Notes: generated from the letters alone by a model not told the origin. A stretch of 64,000 bases of DNA from Bacteroidia bacterium (GCA_030433355.1 JAUIMG010000013.1:22323-86322), one strand, 5' to 3'. Positions 1 to 8,449 are shown, counted from the stretch's first letter. Numbers and translations: made by a program.

Positions 1-1022
1 TGGTTGGCTACTATTCCAACCGCCCATCCATCAATTCTAGCATAAGCGCAAACAATAGTTTTTCCAAACAAGGCCTTATACTCTTCGAATTCGCTATTGT
101 CTACTAAACACTTAATTATTTCTTTAACATCATATTGTTTAACCCTATCGTAAGGGATTTTACTATAAAGTTCTTTTGCTTCAGTTTTAGGTGCAATTGA
201 TTCTTTTCTACTAAAACCGGCAGTATCAAAATCTCCAATTTTGTCCATGATGTTTTTAATAGAGCTAAGGCAGTCTTTATCGTCTTTACTTTTATAATCT
301 GTAACTCCTGATATTTCACAATGGGTAGTTGCACCACCCAATGTTTCATTATCAACGCTCTCTCCAATTGCTGCTCTAACTAAATAAGAACCAGCTAGAA
401 AAATAGAACCGGTTTTCTCAACTATAAGCGCTTCATCACTCATGATAGGTAAGTATGCTCCACCTGCAACACAACTGCCCATTACAGCGGCAATTTGTGT
501 AATTCCCATAGAAGACATAATTGCATTATTTCGGAACATTCTTCCAAAATGCTCTTTATCTGGGAAAATTTCATCTTGCATTGGAAGAAAAACGCCTGCG
601 CTATCTACCAAATAGATAATTGGCAATTTATTTTCAATAGATATTTCTTGAGCTCTTAGATTCTTTTTTGCCGTAATGGGAAACCATGCGCCAGCCTTAA
701 CAGTGGCATCATTGGCAACAATAACACAAAGTTTTTTAGAGACATAACCGATTTTAACCACAACTCCTCCTGAAGGACAACCGCCATATTCCTCATACAT
801 TCCTTCACCTACAAAGGTTCCTATTTCTATAGCATCCTTTGGGTTATCTAAAAGAAATTCAATTCTTTCTCTTGCAGTTAATTTGCCCTTTTTATGCTGC
901 TTTTCTATTTTACTCTTTCCGCCACCTAAATATACTTTTTGTTGTTTTCTTTTTAAGTCTGAAATGAGCATTCTAATAGAATCGTCATTTTTGCTCTCTT
1001 CTATGTCTATCTTTTTTGTCAT
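1..1022 (-). CDS. Acyl-CoA carboxylase, carboxyltransferase (beta) subunit, 3' end cut by window
   Basis: Reading from the ATG at 1022 gives about 340 residues with no stop before the window edge, so the C-terminus is missing; full-length homologues are about 540 residues. The product carries the biotin-dependent carboxyltransferase fold: KLTARERIEFLLD near residue 48, DSAGVFLPMQ, the glycine-rich GSCVAGGAYLP that builds the oxyanion pocket, and LGGATTHCEISG. The SAGVFLPMQ/SDEALIV pattern resembles methylcrotonyl-CoA and related acyl-CoA carboxylases more than AccD, so the likely reaction is transfer of CO2 from biotin to a branched acyl-CoA in leucine or similar catabolism. It starts 9 bases after the WbqC-like gene and is probably the last visible gene of the operon that starts near 3835. 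The substrate cannot be fixed from this fragment. Confidence 0.9.
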   Translation of the reverse strand, partial: MTKKIDIEESKNDDSIRMLISDLKRKQQKVYLGGGKSKIEKQHKKGKLTARERIEFLLDNPKDAIEIGTFVGEGMYEEYGGCPSGGVVVKIGYVSKKLCVIVANDATVKAGAWFPITAKKNLRAQEISIENKLPIIYLVDSAGVFLPMQDEIFPDKEHFGRMFRNNAIMSSMGITQIAAVMGSCVAGGAYLPIMSDEALIVEKTGSIFLAGSYLVRAAIGESVDNETLGGATTHCEISGVTDYKSKDDKDCLSSIKNIMDKIGDFDTAGFSRKESIAPKTEAKELYSKIPYDRVKQYDVKEIIKCLVDNSEFEEYKALFGKTIVCAYARIDGWAVGIVAN

Positions 1023-1031
1023 TGTCTTTAA

Positions 1032-1643
1032 TTAAGGCAGTTTTATACTATTCAAATAGCTTCTTGATTCAGGTCCTAAATTAAACAGAAGATCAAGAAT
1101 GCTCAAATTAGGAATAAAACCATGCTTTTCTTCAAAAACCTGTATATAACTAGGTATAGAAAAGGATTTGATGATTTCTTTGTTTTTAGGATTTAAAATT
1201 TTTCTCCAATCTGTTTTCTGTTCTTCGTAAACCGAAGTGTAGTTGAAGTTAGCTTGAATGCCAATAATATGCTTTATCGACTCCTCAATGTAAGTGTTTC
1301 TTTTTAGAAGATTAGACTCTTTAGAGAATACTAAGGGTTTAATTTCATCTTCATAAAATTCAAAAAATGGAGAAGCTCTGTAAGCTGATTCTATAGACCT
1401 CCAGTGCAATATTTGCCAATCTTCATCATAGCTAATTTCAATGATATCAATTGGAGAGTGATTGTTCCATTTTTTTAGAGGAATGCTAAGAACGAGTTTA
1501 CCATTAGCACTATATATTTCTGTTCTACTTCTTTGACTTTGCTTTACGAAATGCTCTTTAGTTTCTATGGAGTAATTTTTTGACTGAGCGATAATGCTAT
1601 AGTGTGCAGTCGAACCAAAGTAGCTAGTAGATAAAGTTGGCAT
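1032..1643 (-). CDS. WbqC-like family protein
   Basis: The 203-residue product matches the WbqC-like family as I know it: it opens MPTLSTSYFGS, has IPLKKW and a central HWRSIESAYRASPFFEFY block, and is all soluble. WbqC proteins are found in O-antigen and surface-polysaccharide loci, but their biochemical role is unsettled. The ATG at 1641-1643 directly abuts the stop of the upstream heptose kinase gene, so the two are almost surely co-transcribed and translationally coupled. The neighbouring sugar kinase fits a link to surface glycan precursors, which is an inference. No catalytic residues are assigned. Confidence 0.8.
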   Translation of the reverse strand: MPTLSTSYFGSTAHYSIIAQSKNYSIETKEHFVKQSQRSRTEIYSANGKLVLSIPLKKWNNHSPIDIIEISYDEDWQILHWRSIESAYRASPFFEFYEDEIKPLVFSKESNLLKRNTYIEESIKHIIGIQANFNYTSVYEEQKTDWRKILNPKNKEIIKSFSIPSYIQVFEEKHGFIPNLSILDLLFNLGPESRSYLNSIKLP

Positions 1644-2645
1644 CTAGGTAAAAAGTCTTTCTGCTTCTTCTTTTAGAGTCTCTTTGCTTATAGGCACTAC
1701 ACCTACATTTTCACAAACCAAGCCACCTGCTAAATTGGATAGTTCTGCAATAAGCTCGGCTTTACACTTACTAGCTAAACATAAAGAGGCAACACTAATA
1801 ACTGTGTCTCCTGCACCCGATACATCTGTGATATCTCTTCTATGTGCATGAATATGATGGCTAGCATTTTGAGTATTTATGTATACACCATTTTCAGATA
1901 AAGTAATCAGGGTAGATTCATTTTGCAATGCTTCTTCTAACTTTAAAATTGCAGCTTTAAGTTCATCCAAATTAGTAGCATCAAATTGAATTTTAAGACC
2001 TTCTTTTAACTCTTTTAAATTAGGCTTGAACAAGCTAACCCCTTTATAATTCATAAAATTTATAAGCTTCGGGTCTACAGTAGTTGGGATATTATTTGCT
2101 CTTGCTAATTCAACTACTTTTTCAATTAAAAATGGAGTAATAAGCCCTTTATCATAATCTTCGAAAATAATAACATCAATATTTTCTTCCTCAATAATTC
2201 CTTCAATACGACTATATAATAAATTGCTTAAATCTTCTGTTATTGGATCCGTTTGTTCTGAATCAATTCTCAACATTTGGTGATTATTGCCAATAACCCT
2301 TGATTTTGAGGTGGTTTTTCTTTTCTCAGACCTTATAATTCCTTTGTTGCTTTGCTTATTTTCATTTAGCAACTTTAAAAAAGTATTTCCATCCTCATCA
2401 CTACCAATGATAGAGCAGAGGATAGGCTTTGCGCCAAGTGCTTGGATATTAAGAGCAACATTGGCAGCTCCTCCCATTCTAGATTCTTGTTTATTTACCG
2501 CTACAATTGGCACAGGAGCCTCCGGTGAAATTCGATCTACTTTACCCCAGTAATAAGCATCTATCATTACATCGCCAATTACTAAGGCTGTTTTATCTTT
2601 AAATCCTTCAAATAGCTCCGTTATTTCAATCTTAGGTAGTTTCAT
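1644..2645 (-). CDS. PfkB-type D-glycero-beta-D-manno-heptose-7-phosphate kinase (HldE N-domain type)
   Basis: The 333-residue protein is a ribokinase/PfkB kinase. It has IGDVMIDAYYWGKVDRISPE at 23-42 and APVPIV just after it, the substrate motif GGAANVALN at 58-66, and PfkB signature 2, DVSGAGD at 274-280, with Asp280 the expected catalytic base. The WGxVxRISPEAPVPI pattern is diagnostic of RfaE/HldE domain I, which phosphorylates heptose-7-phosphate in ADP-heptose synthesis for LPS core. The nucleotidyltransferase domain II of E. coli HldE is absent, as is usual where the two activities are separate genes. Its start overlaps the 3' end of the aminotransferase gene by 4 bases (ATGA), indicating coupling. 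Some Bacteroidota homologues of this type may act on other sugars, so the substrate is less certain than the fold. Confidence 0.85.
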   Translation of the reverse strand: MKLPKIEITELFEGFKDKTALVIGDVMIDAYYWGKVDRISPEAPVPIVAVNKQESRMGGAANVALNIQALGAKPILCSIIGSDEDGNTFLKLLNENKQSNKGIIRSEKRKTTSKSRVIGNNHQMLRIDSEQTDPITEDLSNLLYSRIEGIIEEENIDVIIFEDYDKGLITPFLIEKVVELARANNIPTTVDPKLINFMNYKGVSLFKPNLKELKEGLKIQFDATNLDELKAAILKLEEALQNESTLITLSENGVYINTQNASHHIHAHRRDITDVSGAGDTVISVASLCLASKCKAELIAELSNLAGGLVCENVGVVPISKETLKEEAERLFT

Positions 2646-3835
2646 TTTAATTTAGATACAGCAGTTGAAATTCGTTTAATAGCCAACTCCAATAAGTCTT
2701 TTGAAGTGGCATAAGAAAGTCTAATACAATTTGGGCTTCCAAAAGCCTCCCCTGTAACTACAGCTACATGCGCTTCATTCAATAGAAACATACTTAAATC
2801 AGTTGCTGTATTGATTAAGTCATCATTATATTTCTTACCGAAAAGTCCAGAGATATCAGGAAATACATAAAACGCTCCTTCTGGTTTGTTCAATTTGAAG
2901 CCTTCAATTTGAGATAATCCATTTAAAACAAAGTCTCTTCTTTCTAAAAAGGCATCTTTCATATATTCCATTTCTTTTGGATCACATAGCATGGCATCAA
3001 TAGCCGCTCTCTGTGTAATAGAACAAGTTGCGGAAGTAAACTGACCTTGTATTTTATCGCAAGCATCAGCAATCCATTCTGGAGCAGCAATATAACCTAG
3101 TCTCCATCCTGTCATGGCAAAACCTTTAGATAAACCATTAATGGTTATAACTTGATTATAAATGGAAGGGAACTGAGCTAAACTTTCATGCTTACCTGTA
3201 AAATTGATATGTTCATATATTTCATCAGAGATAACATATAAATCAGACTTGGTTTTAATAACTTCTGACAGACTTTCTAATTCTTCTTTGCTGTAGATGC
3301 TTCCACTGGGATTGCAAGGGCTACTATAAATCATCAGCTTACTCTTGTCTGTTATCACTTCTTTAAGTTGCTCTGCTGTAATTTTAAAGTCGTTTTCTAT
3401 AGAGGTTTCAATAAAAACTGGAACACCCTCAGCCATTTTTACAATTTCCAAATAACTAACCCAATATGGTTTTGGAATGATTACTTCATCTCCAGGGTTT
3501 ACAAGACTTAAAACAACATTTGCTATAGACTGCTTTGCACCTGTGGATACAACTATTTGATTTGGATTATATTGCAATTTATTATCTCGTTCAAGTTTAG
3601 AACAAATTGCCTCTCTTAATTCTAAAAATCCTGGAACAGGAGTGTATTTAGAATAATTATCATCAATTGCTTTTTTTGCTGATTCTTTAATAAAATCAGG
3701 AGTATTAAAATCAGGTTCACCTAAACTTAAACTAATTACATCGATGCCTTGAACTTGCATCTCACGGCTTCTTTTAGCCATAGCAATAGTTTGAGATTCA
3801 GAGAGATTTTGTAGTCGGTCAGATACTTGAGTCAT
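2642..3835 (-). CDS. Pyridoxal-phosphate aminotransferase class I (aspartate aminotransferase type)
   Basis: The 397-residue length is typical of the aspartate aminotransferase Ib subgroup. Visible motifs are SLSLGEPDFNTP at 35-46, STGAKQSI around the phosphate-binding loop at 97-104, CNPSG at 174-178, SDEIYEH at 203-209 and NGLSKGFAMTGWRLGY at 233-248, in which Lys237 is the expected PLP Schiff-base lysine. The cytosolic reaction is amino-group exchange between aspartate (or a similar amino acid) and 2-oxoglutarate. It is the first gene of the minus-strand operon, 21 bases behind a good -7 box at 3856-3863, and its stop overlaps the heptose kinase start. Substrate preference cannot be read from the sequence. 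Confidence 0.9.
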   Translation of the reverse strand: MTQVSDRLQNLSESQTIAMAKRSREMQVQGIDVISLSLGEPDFNTPDFIKESAKKAIDDNYSKYTPVPGFLELREAICSKLERDNKLQYNPNQIVVSTGAKQSIANVVLSLVNPGDEVIIPKPYWVSYLEIVKMAEGVPVFIETSIENDFKITAEQLKEVITDKSKLMIYSSPCNPSGSIYSKEELESLSEVIKTKSDLYVISDEIYEHINFTGKHESLAQFPSIYNQVITINGLSKGFAMTGWRLGYIAAPEWIADACDKIQGQFTSATCSITQRAAIDAMLCDPKEMEYMKDAFLERRDFVLNGLSQIEGFKLNKPEGAFYVFPDISGLFGKKYNDDLINTATDLSMFLLNEAHVAVVTGEAFGSPNCIRLSYATSKDLLELAIKRISTAVSKLK

Positions 3836-3855
3836 ATGGATGTAATGTGAGAAAA

Positions 3856-3863
3856 CAAATCTA
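3856..3863 (-). promoter_or_regulatory. -7 promoter box (TAGATTTG) for the aminotransferase operon
   Basis: On the minus strand this reads TAGATTTG, an exact match to the Bacteroidota -7 consensus TAnnTTTG, 20 bases before the ATG. No convincing TTTG -33 box was seen at the usual distance. Confidence 0.5.
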
Positions 3864-3876
3864 ATTAATTCAGACC

Positions 3877-4572
3877 TTATTCAATAGAATAATCTTCATT
3901 TACGGTTTTACTAGAAATAAGGAAGAATAAACTTAAATTAAAACTAGAAGCGTTAAAGTCAAAACCTAAATTGTTTCTTATTGCTTTTTCTTCTGTGTTT
4001 CCAAAAGAATTGCTAGTTGGAAATTGAACCTCTTCTTCAAGGTTTTCATAATATATACCACCAAATGAACCTGCGATAGCTATACTTTTAGAGATAAAGT
4101 AGATTAATCCCGGAGTAACTCTAAAGCTAAAGCTGCTAATGGATGATTCATACTTATTACCTCCATTTCTATAATCGCCATTTCCAAAACCGAAATTAAT
4201 TCCAATGTCTCCTTTAAAAAACAAGTGTTTTGTAATATTTGGTTGAAAACTAAGAATAGGACCTATGTTGTAAGTTTTTATTGTGGATTTAAATCTCGAT
4301 TGTTGTGAAGTAGTTGGATCTGTTTCAATCGATGTATTAATGCTATTTTGGTAAGTAAAATTTAAGCCTAAAGTAACATCTTTGCCTATATAGAAATTGA
4401 AGCTAGGGTTAAACCTAAAGATAGTTAACTTATCATCGAATAAGCTGGATGCTTCTTCTTCCATATTAGAATAGCTAAAACCTCCTCCAAGTAGTAAATT
4501 TCCTTTTTTTGGTTGCGAGAAAATGTTATTAGAAAATAGAGCTAGGAGAGATAGTAGTAAAGTAAATTTCAT
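3877..4572 (-). CDS. Secreted outer-membrane beta-barrel protein
   Basis: The 231-residue product begins with a Sec signal peptide (MKFTLLLSLLALFSNNIFSQ, cut likely after Q20) followed by KKGNLLLGGGFSYSN. The rest alternates short amphipathic strands with an aromatic/glycine pattern (LGLNFTYQNS, GDIGINFGFGNGDY, RVTPGLIYFIS, GSFGGIYYEN) and ends NLSLFFLIS, as expected for an 8- to 10-stranded OmpW/Omp_b-brl type barrel. No ligand or partner is suggested. It is a single-gene unit: the aminotransferase gene lies 41 bases downstream on the same strand behind its own promoter, and a divergent gene lies upstream. Confidence 0.75.
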   Translation of the reverse strand: MKFTLLLSLLALFSNNIFSQPKKGNLLLGGGFSYSNMEEEASSLFDDKLTIFRFNPSFNFYIGKDVTLGLNFTYQNSINTSIETDPTTSQQSRFKSTIKTYNIGPILSFQPNITKHLFFKGDIGINFGFGNGDYRNGGNKYESSISSFSFRVTPGLIYFISKSIAIAGSFGGIYYENLEEEVQFPTSNSFGNTEEKAIRNNLGFDFNASSFNLSLFFLISSKTVNEDYSIE

Positions 4573-4628
4573 AACTGTTAGTCATTAATTAATTAAACTA
4601 AATTAATATTTAACTTCAGCGTTCCCTT

Positions 4629-4636
4629 TATATTTG
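4629..4636 (+). promoter_or_regulatory. -7 promoter box (TATATTTG) for the 4655 gene
   Basis: Exact TAnnTTTG match 18 bases before the ATG at 4655. It lies in a divergent intergenic region that is otherwise AT-rich and featureless. Confidence 0.5.
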
Positions 4637-4654
4637 TATTAATTAAAATTATAT

Positions 4655-5176
4655 ATGGAAGTAGCTCTGGAAATTCTAAAATACATCTTACCCGCTTCAA
4701 TAGTTTTTATAGGTGTTTATTTTGTTATGCAAAACTTTTTAGAAAGTGAACAGAAAAAACTTAGTCTGAAATATAAGAGTGATAATTACAAATTAATTAC
4801 ACCAATCAAGCTCCAAGCTTATGAAAGAATGATTCTTTATTTAGAGAGAATTAATCTAAGCAATATGGTAATGAGACTTTATAAGCAAGGCCAATCTGCA
4901 AAGCAATTGCAATCTACTATGCTAGAAGTAATAAGAGGAGAGTATGATCATAATATGTCGCAACAATTGTATATTTCATCTCAAACTTGGAAAATTATCA
5001 AGACTGCAAGAGAAGAAACAGTTAAAATTATTAATAGCTGTTCAGAGCAGCTAAATGATGATTCAAGTGGATTAGAATTAAGTCAATTTATATTAGAATT
5101 AGTTGGCAAAACAGAAAGGACCTACACAGAAGTTGCTATAGAAGCATTAAAGTCTGAATTAAATAAAGCTTTTTGA
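4655..5176 (+). CDS. Uncharacterised membrane-anchored protein (Bacteroidota-conserved type)
   Basis: The 173-residue product has one N-terminal membrane segment (about residues 7-26, LEILKYILPASIVFIGVYFV) followed by a cytosolic helical domain with many charged residues and KLQAYERMILYLERINLSN near 52-70. I recognise it as a family widespread in Bacteroidota without a known function and assign none. It is transcribed from a good -7 box. The oddity is its end: the TGA stop at 5174-5176 is followed in the same frame, with no gap, by the coding region of the VIT1-type transporter, so the two are either a coupled pair or products of stop-codon readthrough. Confidence 0.8.
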   Translation: MEVALEILKYILPASIVFIGVYFVMQNFLESEQKKLSLKYKSDNYKLITPIKLQAYERMILYLERINLSNMVMRLYKQGQSAKQLQSTMLEVIRGEYDHNMSQQLYISSQTWKIIKTAREETVKIINSCSEQLNDDSSGLELSQFILELVGKTERTYTEVAIEALKSELNKAF

Positions 5177-5920
5177 TTGAGTCAGATTAGTCAACATAAA
5201 GAGGCAAAGCTTCACAATACTTCTTCATGGTATAGTAAATGGCAAGACTATATCGGTGAATTTGTGTATGGGGGAATTGATGGCAGTGTTACTACTTTCG
5301 CAGTAGTTGCAGGTTCAGCAGGGGCAAATCTAGATAATTCTGTAATTATTATTTTAGGCTTTGCAAATCTTATTGCAGATGGTTTTGCCATGTCAGTGGG
5401 TAGCTACCTCTCTAATAAATCTGAAAAACAAAATTTTGAAAAGCACGAGCGCATAGAATACTGGGAAGTAGATCATTTACCTGAAAAAGAAAAGGAAGAG
5501 ATACGAGATATTTATAGAGAAAAGGGTTTTGAAGGGGACTTGTTGGAGCAAGTAGTTGCTGTTATTACTTCAGATAAGGATAGATGGGTGGATGTAATGA
5601 TGAAAGAAGAATTAAACCTTATAAAAGAAGAGAAGTCGCCACTAGCTATGGGCGCTATGACATTCTTTTCTTTTATCATAGTAGGTCTAGTACCATTACT
5701 AGCTTATTTATTTGACTACAATACAGAAGACAGTTCTAGAAACTTGTTCGGAATAAGTATTATGCTTACCTCTATGGCATTTATTGGAATTGGTTGGTTA
5801 AAGTCTTATGTTACCCAAACAAGCAGATTAAGAAGTATTGCAGAAACATTAATTTTAGGTGCAGCTGCTGCAATCTTGTCTTATTTTGTTGGAAGCTTCT
5901 TAGAGTCTCTAATTAACTAG
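5177..5920 (+). CDS. VIT1/CCC1-type metal transporter
   Basis: The 247-residue protein shows the vacuolar iron transporter pattern: EFVYGGIDGSVTTFAVVAG near residues 28-46, ANLIADGFAMSVGSYLSN in the second membrane helix, then a charged Glu-rich cytosolic segment (the metal-binding domain of this family) and three C-terminal membrane helices. The likely role is Fe2+/Mn2+ efflux across the inner membrane. There is no ATG before the first domain; the only candidate is TTG at 5177, immediately after the in-frame TGA of the preceding gene. It converges on the nitroreductase gene, with the two stops overlapping by 4 bases in a CTAG palindrome. Identity is confident, the start less so. Confidence 0.85.
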   Translation: MSQISQHKEAKLHNTSSWYSKWQDYIGEFVYGGIDGSVTTFAVVAGSAGANLDNSVIIILGFANLIADGFAMSVGSYLSNKSEKQNFEKHERIEYWEVDHLPEKEKEEIRDIYREKGFEGDLLEQVVAVITSDKDRWVDVMMKEELNLIKEEKSPLAMGAMTFFSFIIVGLVPLLAYLFDYNTEDSSRNLFGISIMLTSMAFIGIGWLKSYVTQTSRLRSIAETLILGAAAAILSYFVGSFLESLIN

Positions 5921-6504
5921 CGCCAATCTACTTTATCTTCAATTGGGCTCATTGGCTTCTTTTCCAATTTTGGTAAATTTTCTATTGGTACTCCTAATTG
6001 TAAAAATCCCATGCACTTATCTTGCTCATTAAGGTTTAGATAATCTTTCATTTCTTTAGAATAGGCAAGCTTTCCAGTACCCCAATATCCTGCAATATCT
6101 AAAGAGTTTGTAGCTAATAACATATTTTGCACAGCACAAGAAACCGCATACTCTTCTTCCTGAATTGGAACTCTTTCTTTTTCGTCTCTTCTCATTACTA
6201 TAACTATAACATGAGATATCTTTTCAACTCTTTGTTGCAGTTTTTTTACTTTAGCCTGGTCAAAGTCATCTTTTGGAGTTATTGTAGTATAGATACTAGC
6301 TAATTCTGTGTAAAACTCTTTAACTTTTTCTTGGGAAAAAACCACAAATCTCCATGGCTCTGTTCTTTTGTGGTTAGGAGCGTAATTAGCTAATTCCAAT
6401 AATTTCCAAATGGATTCATCCGGAATTTTAGCATTGCTCTTCATTTGAGCAGGATACCAAGAAAATCTAGTTTTGACAAGGTTAGAAATTTCAGTGTATT
6501 TCAT
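5917..6504 (-). CDS. Nitroreductase-family flavoprotein
   Basis: The 195-residue protein has the FMN-binding nitroreductase layout: an early Arg-Phe-Ser element (KTRFSWYPAQMK; the usual form is RRS), LLELANYAPNHKRTEPWRFVV near 36-56, a mid-domain AVSCAVQNMLLAT, and GYWGTGKL for the second FMN contact. These cytosolic enzymes reduce nitro compounds, quinones or flavins with NAD(P)H; the physiological substrate is unknown. It is the last gene of the rpsP-rimM-trmN6 operon, its ATG overlapping the trmN6 stop by one base, so its expression probably follows the ribosomal protein. Confidence 0.85.
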   Translation of the reverse strand: MKYTEISNLVKTRFSWYPAQMKSNAKIPDESIWKLLELANYAPNHKRTEPWRFVVFSQEKVKEFYTELASIYTTITPKDDFDQAKVKKLQQRVEKISHVIVIVMRRDEKERVPIQEEEYAVSCAVQNMLLATNSLDIAGYWGTGKLAYSKEMKDYLNLNEQDKCMGFLQLGVPIENLPKLEKKPMSPIEDKVDWR

Positions 6505-7217
6505 TAGAATATTATTAGATAGTCTTTCAATAGTTTTTTGTATTCCTCGGAGTAATGATGTCTTTCTTCTAATTCAATACAAATTTCGTTTTCAATTGTT
6601 TTGCATTCTGTTTTTTTTAGAAGAATAAGTGAACGGCTTATTTTTCCATGCTTCTTTCCTTTAACATTGCTTATCCTAGAAATAAACCAATTATTCTCTA
6701 AAGCTATTTTTCTAAATTCAGTAAGGCTTTGAAATGGAATTATTACAGCAAGTTCTCCATTTGAATTGGTTAACTTATAACTTGATTGAATTAAGTCTTG
6801 AAAGGATAATTCAATTTGGTTTCTGGCAATTCCTCTAGCTGAATTATTCTTGTTATCACTAAAGTAAGGAGGATTTGAGACTACTAAATCATACTGATTG
6901 TCGGACTTTGTAGTTAAAAATTTATTTAAAGAGTATGGAAAAAGAGTTAAGCTGTCTTTCCAAGTAGATTGCTGAAAGTTAAAAATACAGTCTTTTTGTG
7001 CATTAGAATCAATTTCAATAGCATCAATTGTAGCAACCCCTTTTTGTGCAAGCATTAAAGAAATTACTCCGGTACCTGCACCAATATCTAAAATTTTATT
7101 TTTGCCAGTAGGGTTTGTCCATGCTCCAAGTAGAACAGCATCTGTGCCTACCTTCATTGCAGCAAATTCTTGCCTAATATCGAATTTTTTAAAACGAAAT
7201 AAAGATTTAGTCTTCAA
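6504..7217 (-). CDS. trmN6: tRNA1(Val) (adenine(37)-N6)-methyltransferase TrmN6
   Basis: The 237-residue protein is a Rossmann-fold N6-adenine methyltransferase: FRFKKFDIRQEFAAMKVGTD at the N-terminus is typical of the YfiC/TrmN6 group, DIGAGTG at 44-50 is the SAM-binding motif I, and NPPY at 115-118 is the catalytic motif IV. It ends with GEL-type strands and a KK-rich C-terminal region. The expected reaction is N6 methylation of A37 in tRNA-Val. It overlaps rimM by 11 bases, placing it in the position where trmD sits in many other bacteria, so the operon still combines S16, RimM and a tRNA methyltransferase. Confidence 0.88.
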   Translation of the reverse strand: MKTKSLFRFKKFDIRQEFAAMKVGTDAVLLGAWTNPTGKNKILDIGAGTGVISLMLAQKGVATIDAIEIDSNAQKDCIFNFQQSTWKDSLTLFPYSLNKFLTTKSDNQYDLVVSNPPYFSDNKNNSARGIARNQIELSFQDLIQSSYKLTNSNGELAVIIPFQSLTEFRKIALENNWFISRISNVKGKKHGKISRSLILLKKTECKTIENEICIELEERHHYSEEYKKLLKDYLIIF

Positions 7218-7746
7218 GGTATAATTCGATAAGTCCTTCGGGAGTTTTAACTTTAAGAGTCTTTTCTTTTTTATTTACCTTAACAATGGTTTCATCATTG
7301 ATTGGGATAAGGACTTCCTTTTCATTTACAACTATCGATAATAGGGAAGAATGTGGGTATTCTAGAACTTTATCTATTAAACCAATTTCTCCTTTGTTTT
7401 CATCAATTACTTTAAAGCCAATAATTTCATGAAAATAAAACTGATCTTCATTGAGCTTAGGTAGTAAGTTCAAAGGAAGAAAAATAGACTTACCAACTAA
7501 GGTTTTGGCTTCTTGAGCATTAGCTATTCCTTCAATGGAGCACCTTAGCTGACCATTGTTTAATAGTTGAGAAGATTCTACAAAAAATGGGATTAGTTGC
7601 TCCTGTTTTGGAGCAGCTTGTAGGAAAAAAGCTGCTATATTCTCATATAAAATAGGGGAGTCGACATCTAGTTTTAGCGCCAACTCCCCATTATTACCAA
7701 TAGTTTTAGAAACGTAACCAAAATAAAAACAATCACTGACTTTCAT
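7207..7746 (-). CDS. rimM: Ribosome maturation factor RimM
   Basis: The 179-residue length fits RimM. The N-terminal barrel starts YFGYVSKTIGNNGELALKLD, where the usual form is G-x-[IV]-x-x-x-x-G-x-x-G, and the PRC-like C-terminal domain contains FYFHEIIGFKV, LLSIVVNEKEVLIPIND and a hydrophobic VKTPEGLIELY end; these match family signatures. RimM binds S19 and helps 30S maturation. It follows rpsP by 11 bases and overlaps trmN6, the classical rpsP-rimM linkage. Start: ATG at 7746, just after the rpsP stop. Confidence 0.92.
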   Translation of the reverse strand: MKVSDCFYFGYVSKTIGNNGELALKLDVDSPILYENIAAFFLQAAPKQEQLIPFFVESSQLLNNGQLRCSIEGIANAQEAKTLVGKSIFLPLNLLPKLNEDQFYFHEIIGFKVIDENKGEIGLIDKVLEYPHSSLLSIVVNEKEVLIPINDETIVKVNKKEKTLKVKTPEGLIELYLED

Positions 7747-7757
7747 CAGAGAATGTT

Positions 7758-8411
7758 TTACTTGTCTCCTTTATCGGTCTCTTCAGACTCTTTAGAATCT
7801 TCTGCAGCTGCATCAGATTCAGCCTTAACTTCTTCTTTTGGAGCTTCTTGAGTAGGCTCTTCAACAGCAGGAGCTTCAGTTGCTTCTGCTACAGGAGCTT
7901 CTTCAGTAGTTTCGGCAGTTACTTCTGCTTCAGGAGCATCTGCTTCAGTTTCTACAACGTTTTTAGCTGCAATAGCTTCCGCTCTCTTTTTGTTAGCTTC
8001 CGCTTCTGCTTCTAATTGCTTTTTCTCTGCATCTGCTTGAGCGCTAGCTAGGCCTTCAGTTTTTGCAGCAATTTTATCTTCTTTTGACTTCATCCACTCT
8101 TCAAAACGCTTTTCAGCTTCTTCTTGAGAGAATGCACCTTTAGCAACTCCCTTATCTAGGTGATTTTTATAAATCACTCCTTTATAAGACAGCAGGGCTC
8201 TAACAGTATCTGTTGGTTGAGCTCCCTTTTTAAGCCAATCTAAGGCTTTGTCAAATTGCAAGTCAATACTTGCAGGGTTGGTGTTTGGGTTATACGTACC
8301 TATCTTCTCTATAAACTTCCCATCCCGTGGGGCACGACTATCCGCGATCACCACATGAAAATAAGCAAATCTCTTTTTTCCATGTCTTTGTAATCTAATC
8401 TTCGTAGGCAT
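7758..8411 (-). CDS. rpsP: 30S ribosomal protein S16 with long acidic C-terminal tail
   Basis: Residues 1-85 are canonical S16: MPTKIRLQRHGKKRFAYFHV, VIADSRAPRDGKFIEKIGTY and the LSYKGVIYKNHL region. The 217-residue total is well over twice the roughly 80-90 residues of most S16 proteins. The extra part begins with a Lys/Glu helix (about 95-145) and continues as an Ala/Glu/Pro/Val low-complexity tail (about 146-217) ending EETDKGDK. Long tails of this kind are common in S16 of Bacteroidota, but their function is unknown. First gene of the operon, behind a good -7 box at 8442-8449. Confidence 0.95.
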   Translation of the reverse strand: MPTKIRLQRHGKKRFAYFHVVIADSRAPRDGKFIEKIGTYNPNTNPASIDLQFDKALDWLKKGAQPTDTVRALLSYKGVIYKNHLDKGVAKGAFSQEEAEKRFEEWMKSKEDKIAAKTEGLASAQADAEKKQLEAEAEANKKRAEAIAAKNVVETEADAPEAEVTAETTEEAPVAEATEAPAVEEPTQEAPKEEVKAESDAAAEDSKESEETDKGDK

Positions 8412-8441
8412 AACTTTTATTTAATTTAAAAAATGAGGGCG

Positions 8442-8449
8442 CAAAAGTA
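8442..8449 (-). promoter_or_regulatory. -7 promoter box (TACTTTTG) for rpsP operon
   Basis: Exact minus-strand match to TAnnTTTG, 30 bases before the rpsP ATG, implying a leader of roughly 24 nt. This is the only strong candidate in the 8412-8540 gap. Confidence 0.55.

Noticed and set aside
116..367. Minus-strand 83-codon frame near the left edge
   Set aside because: It lies inside the acyl-CoA carboxylase gene in another frame and has no domain.
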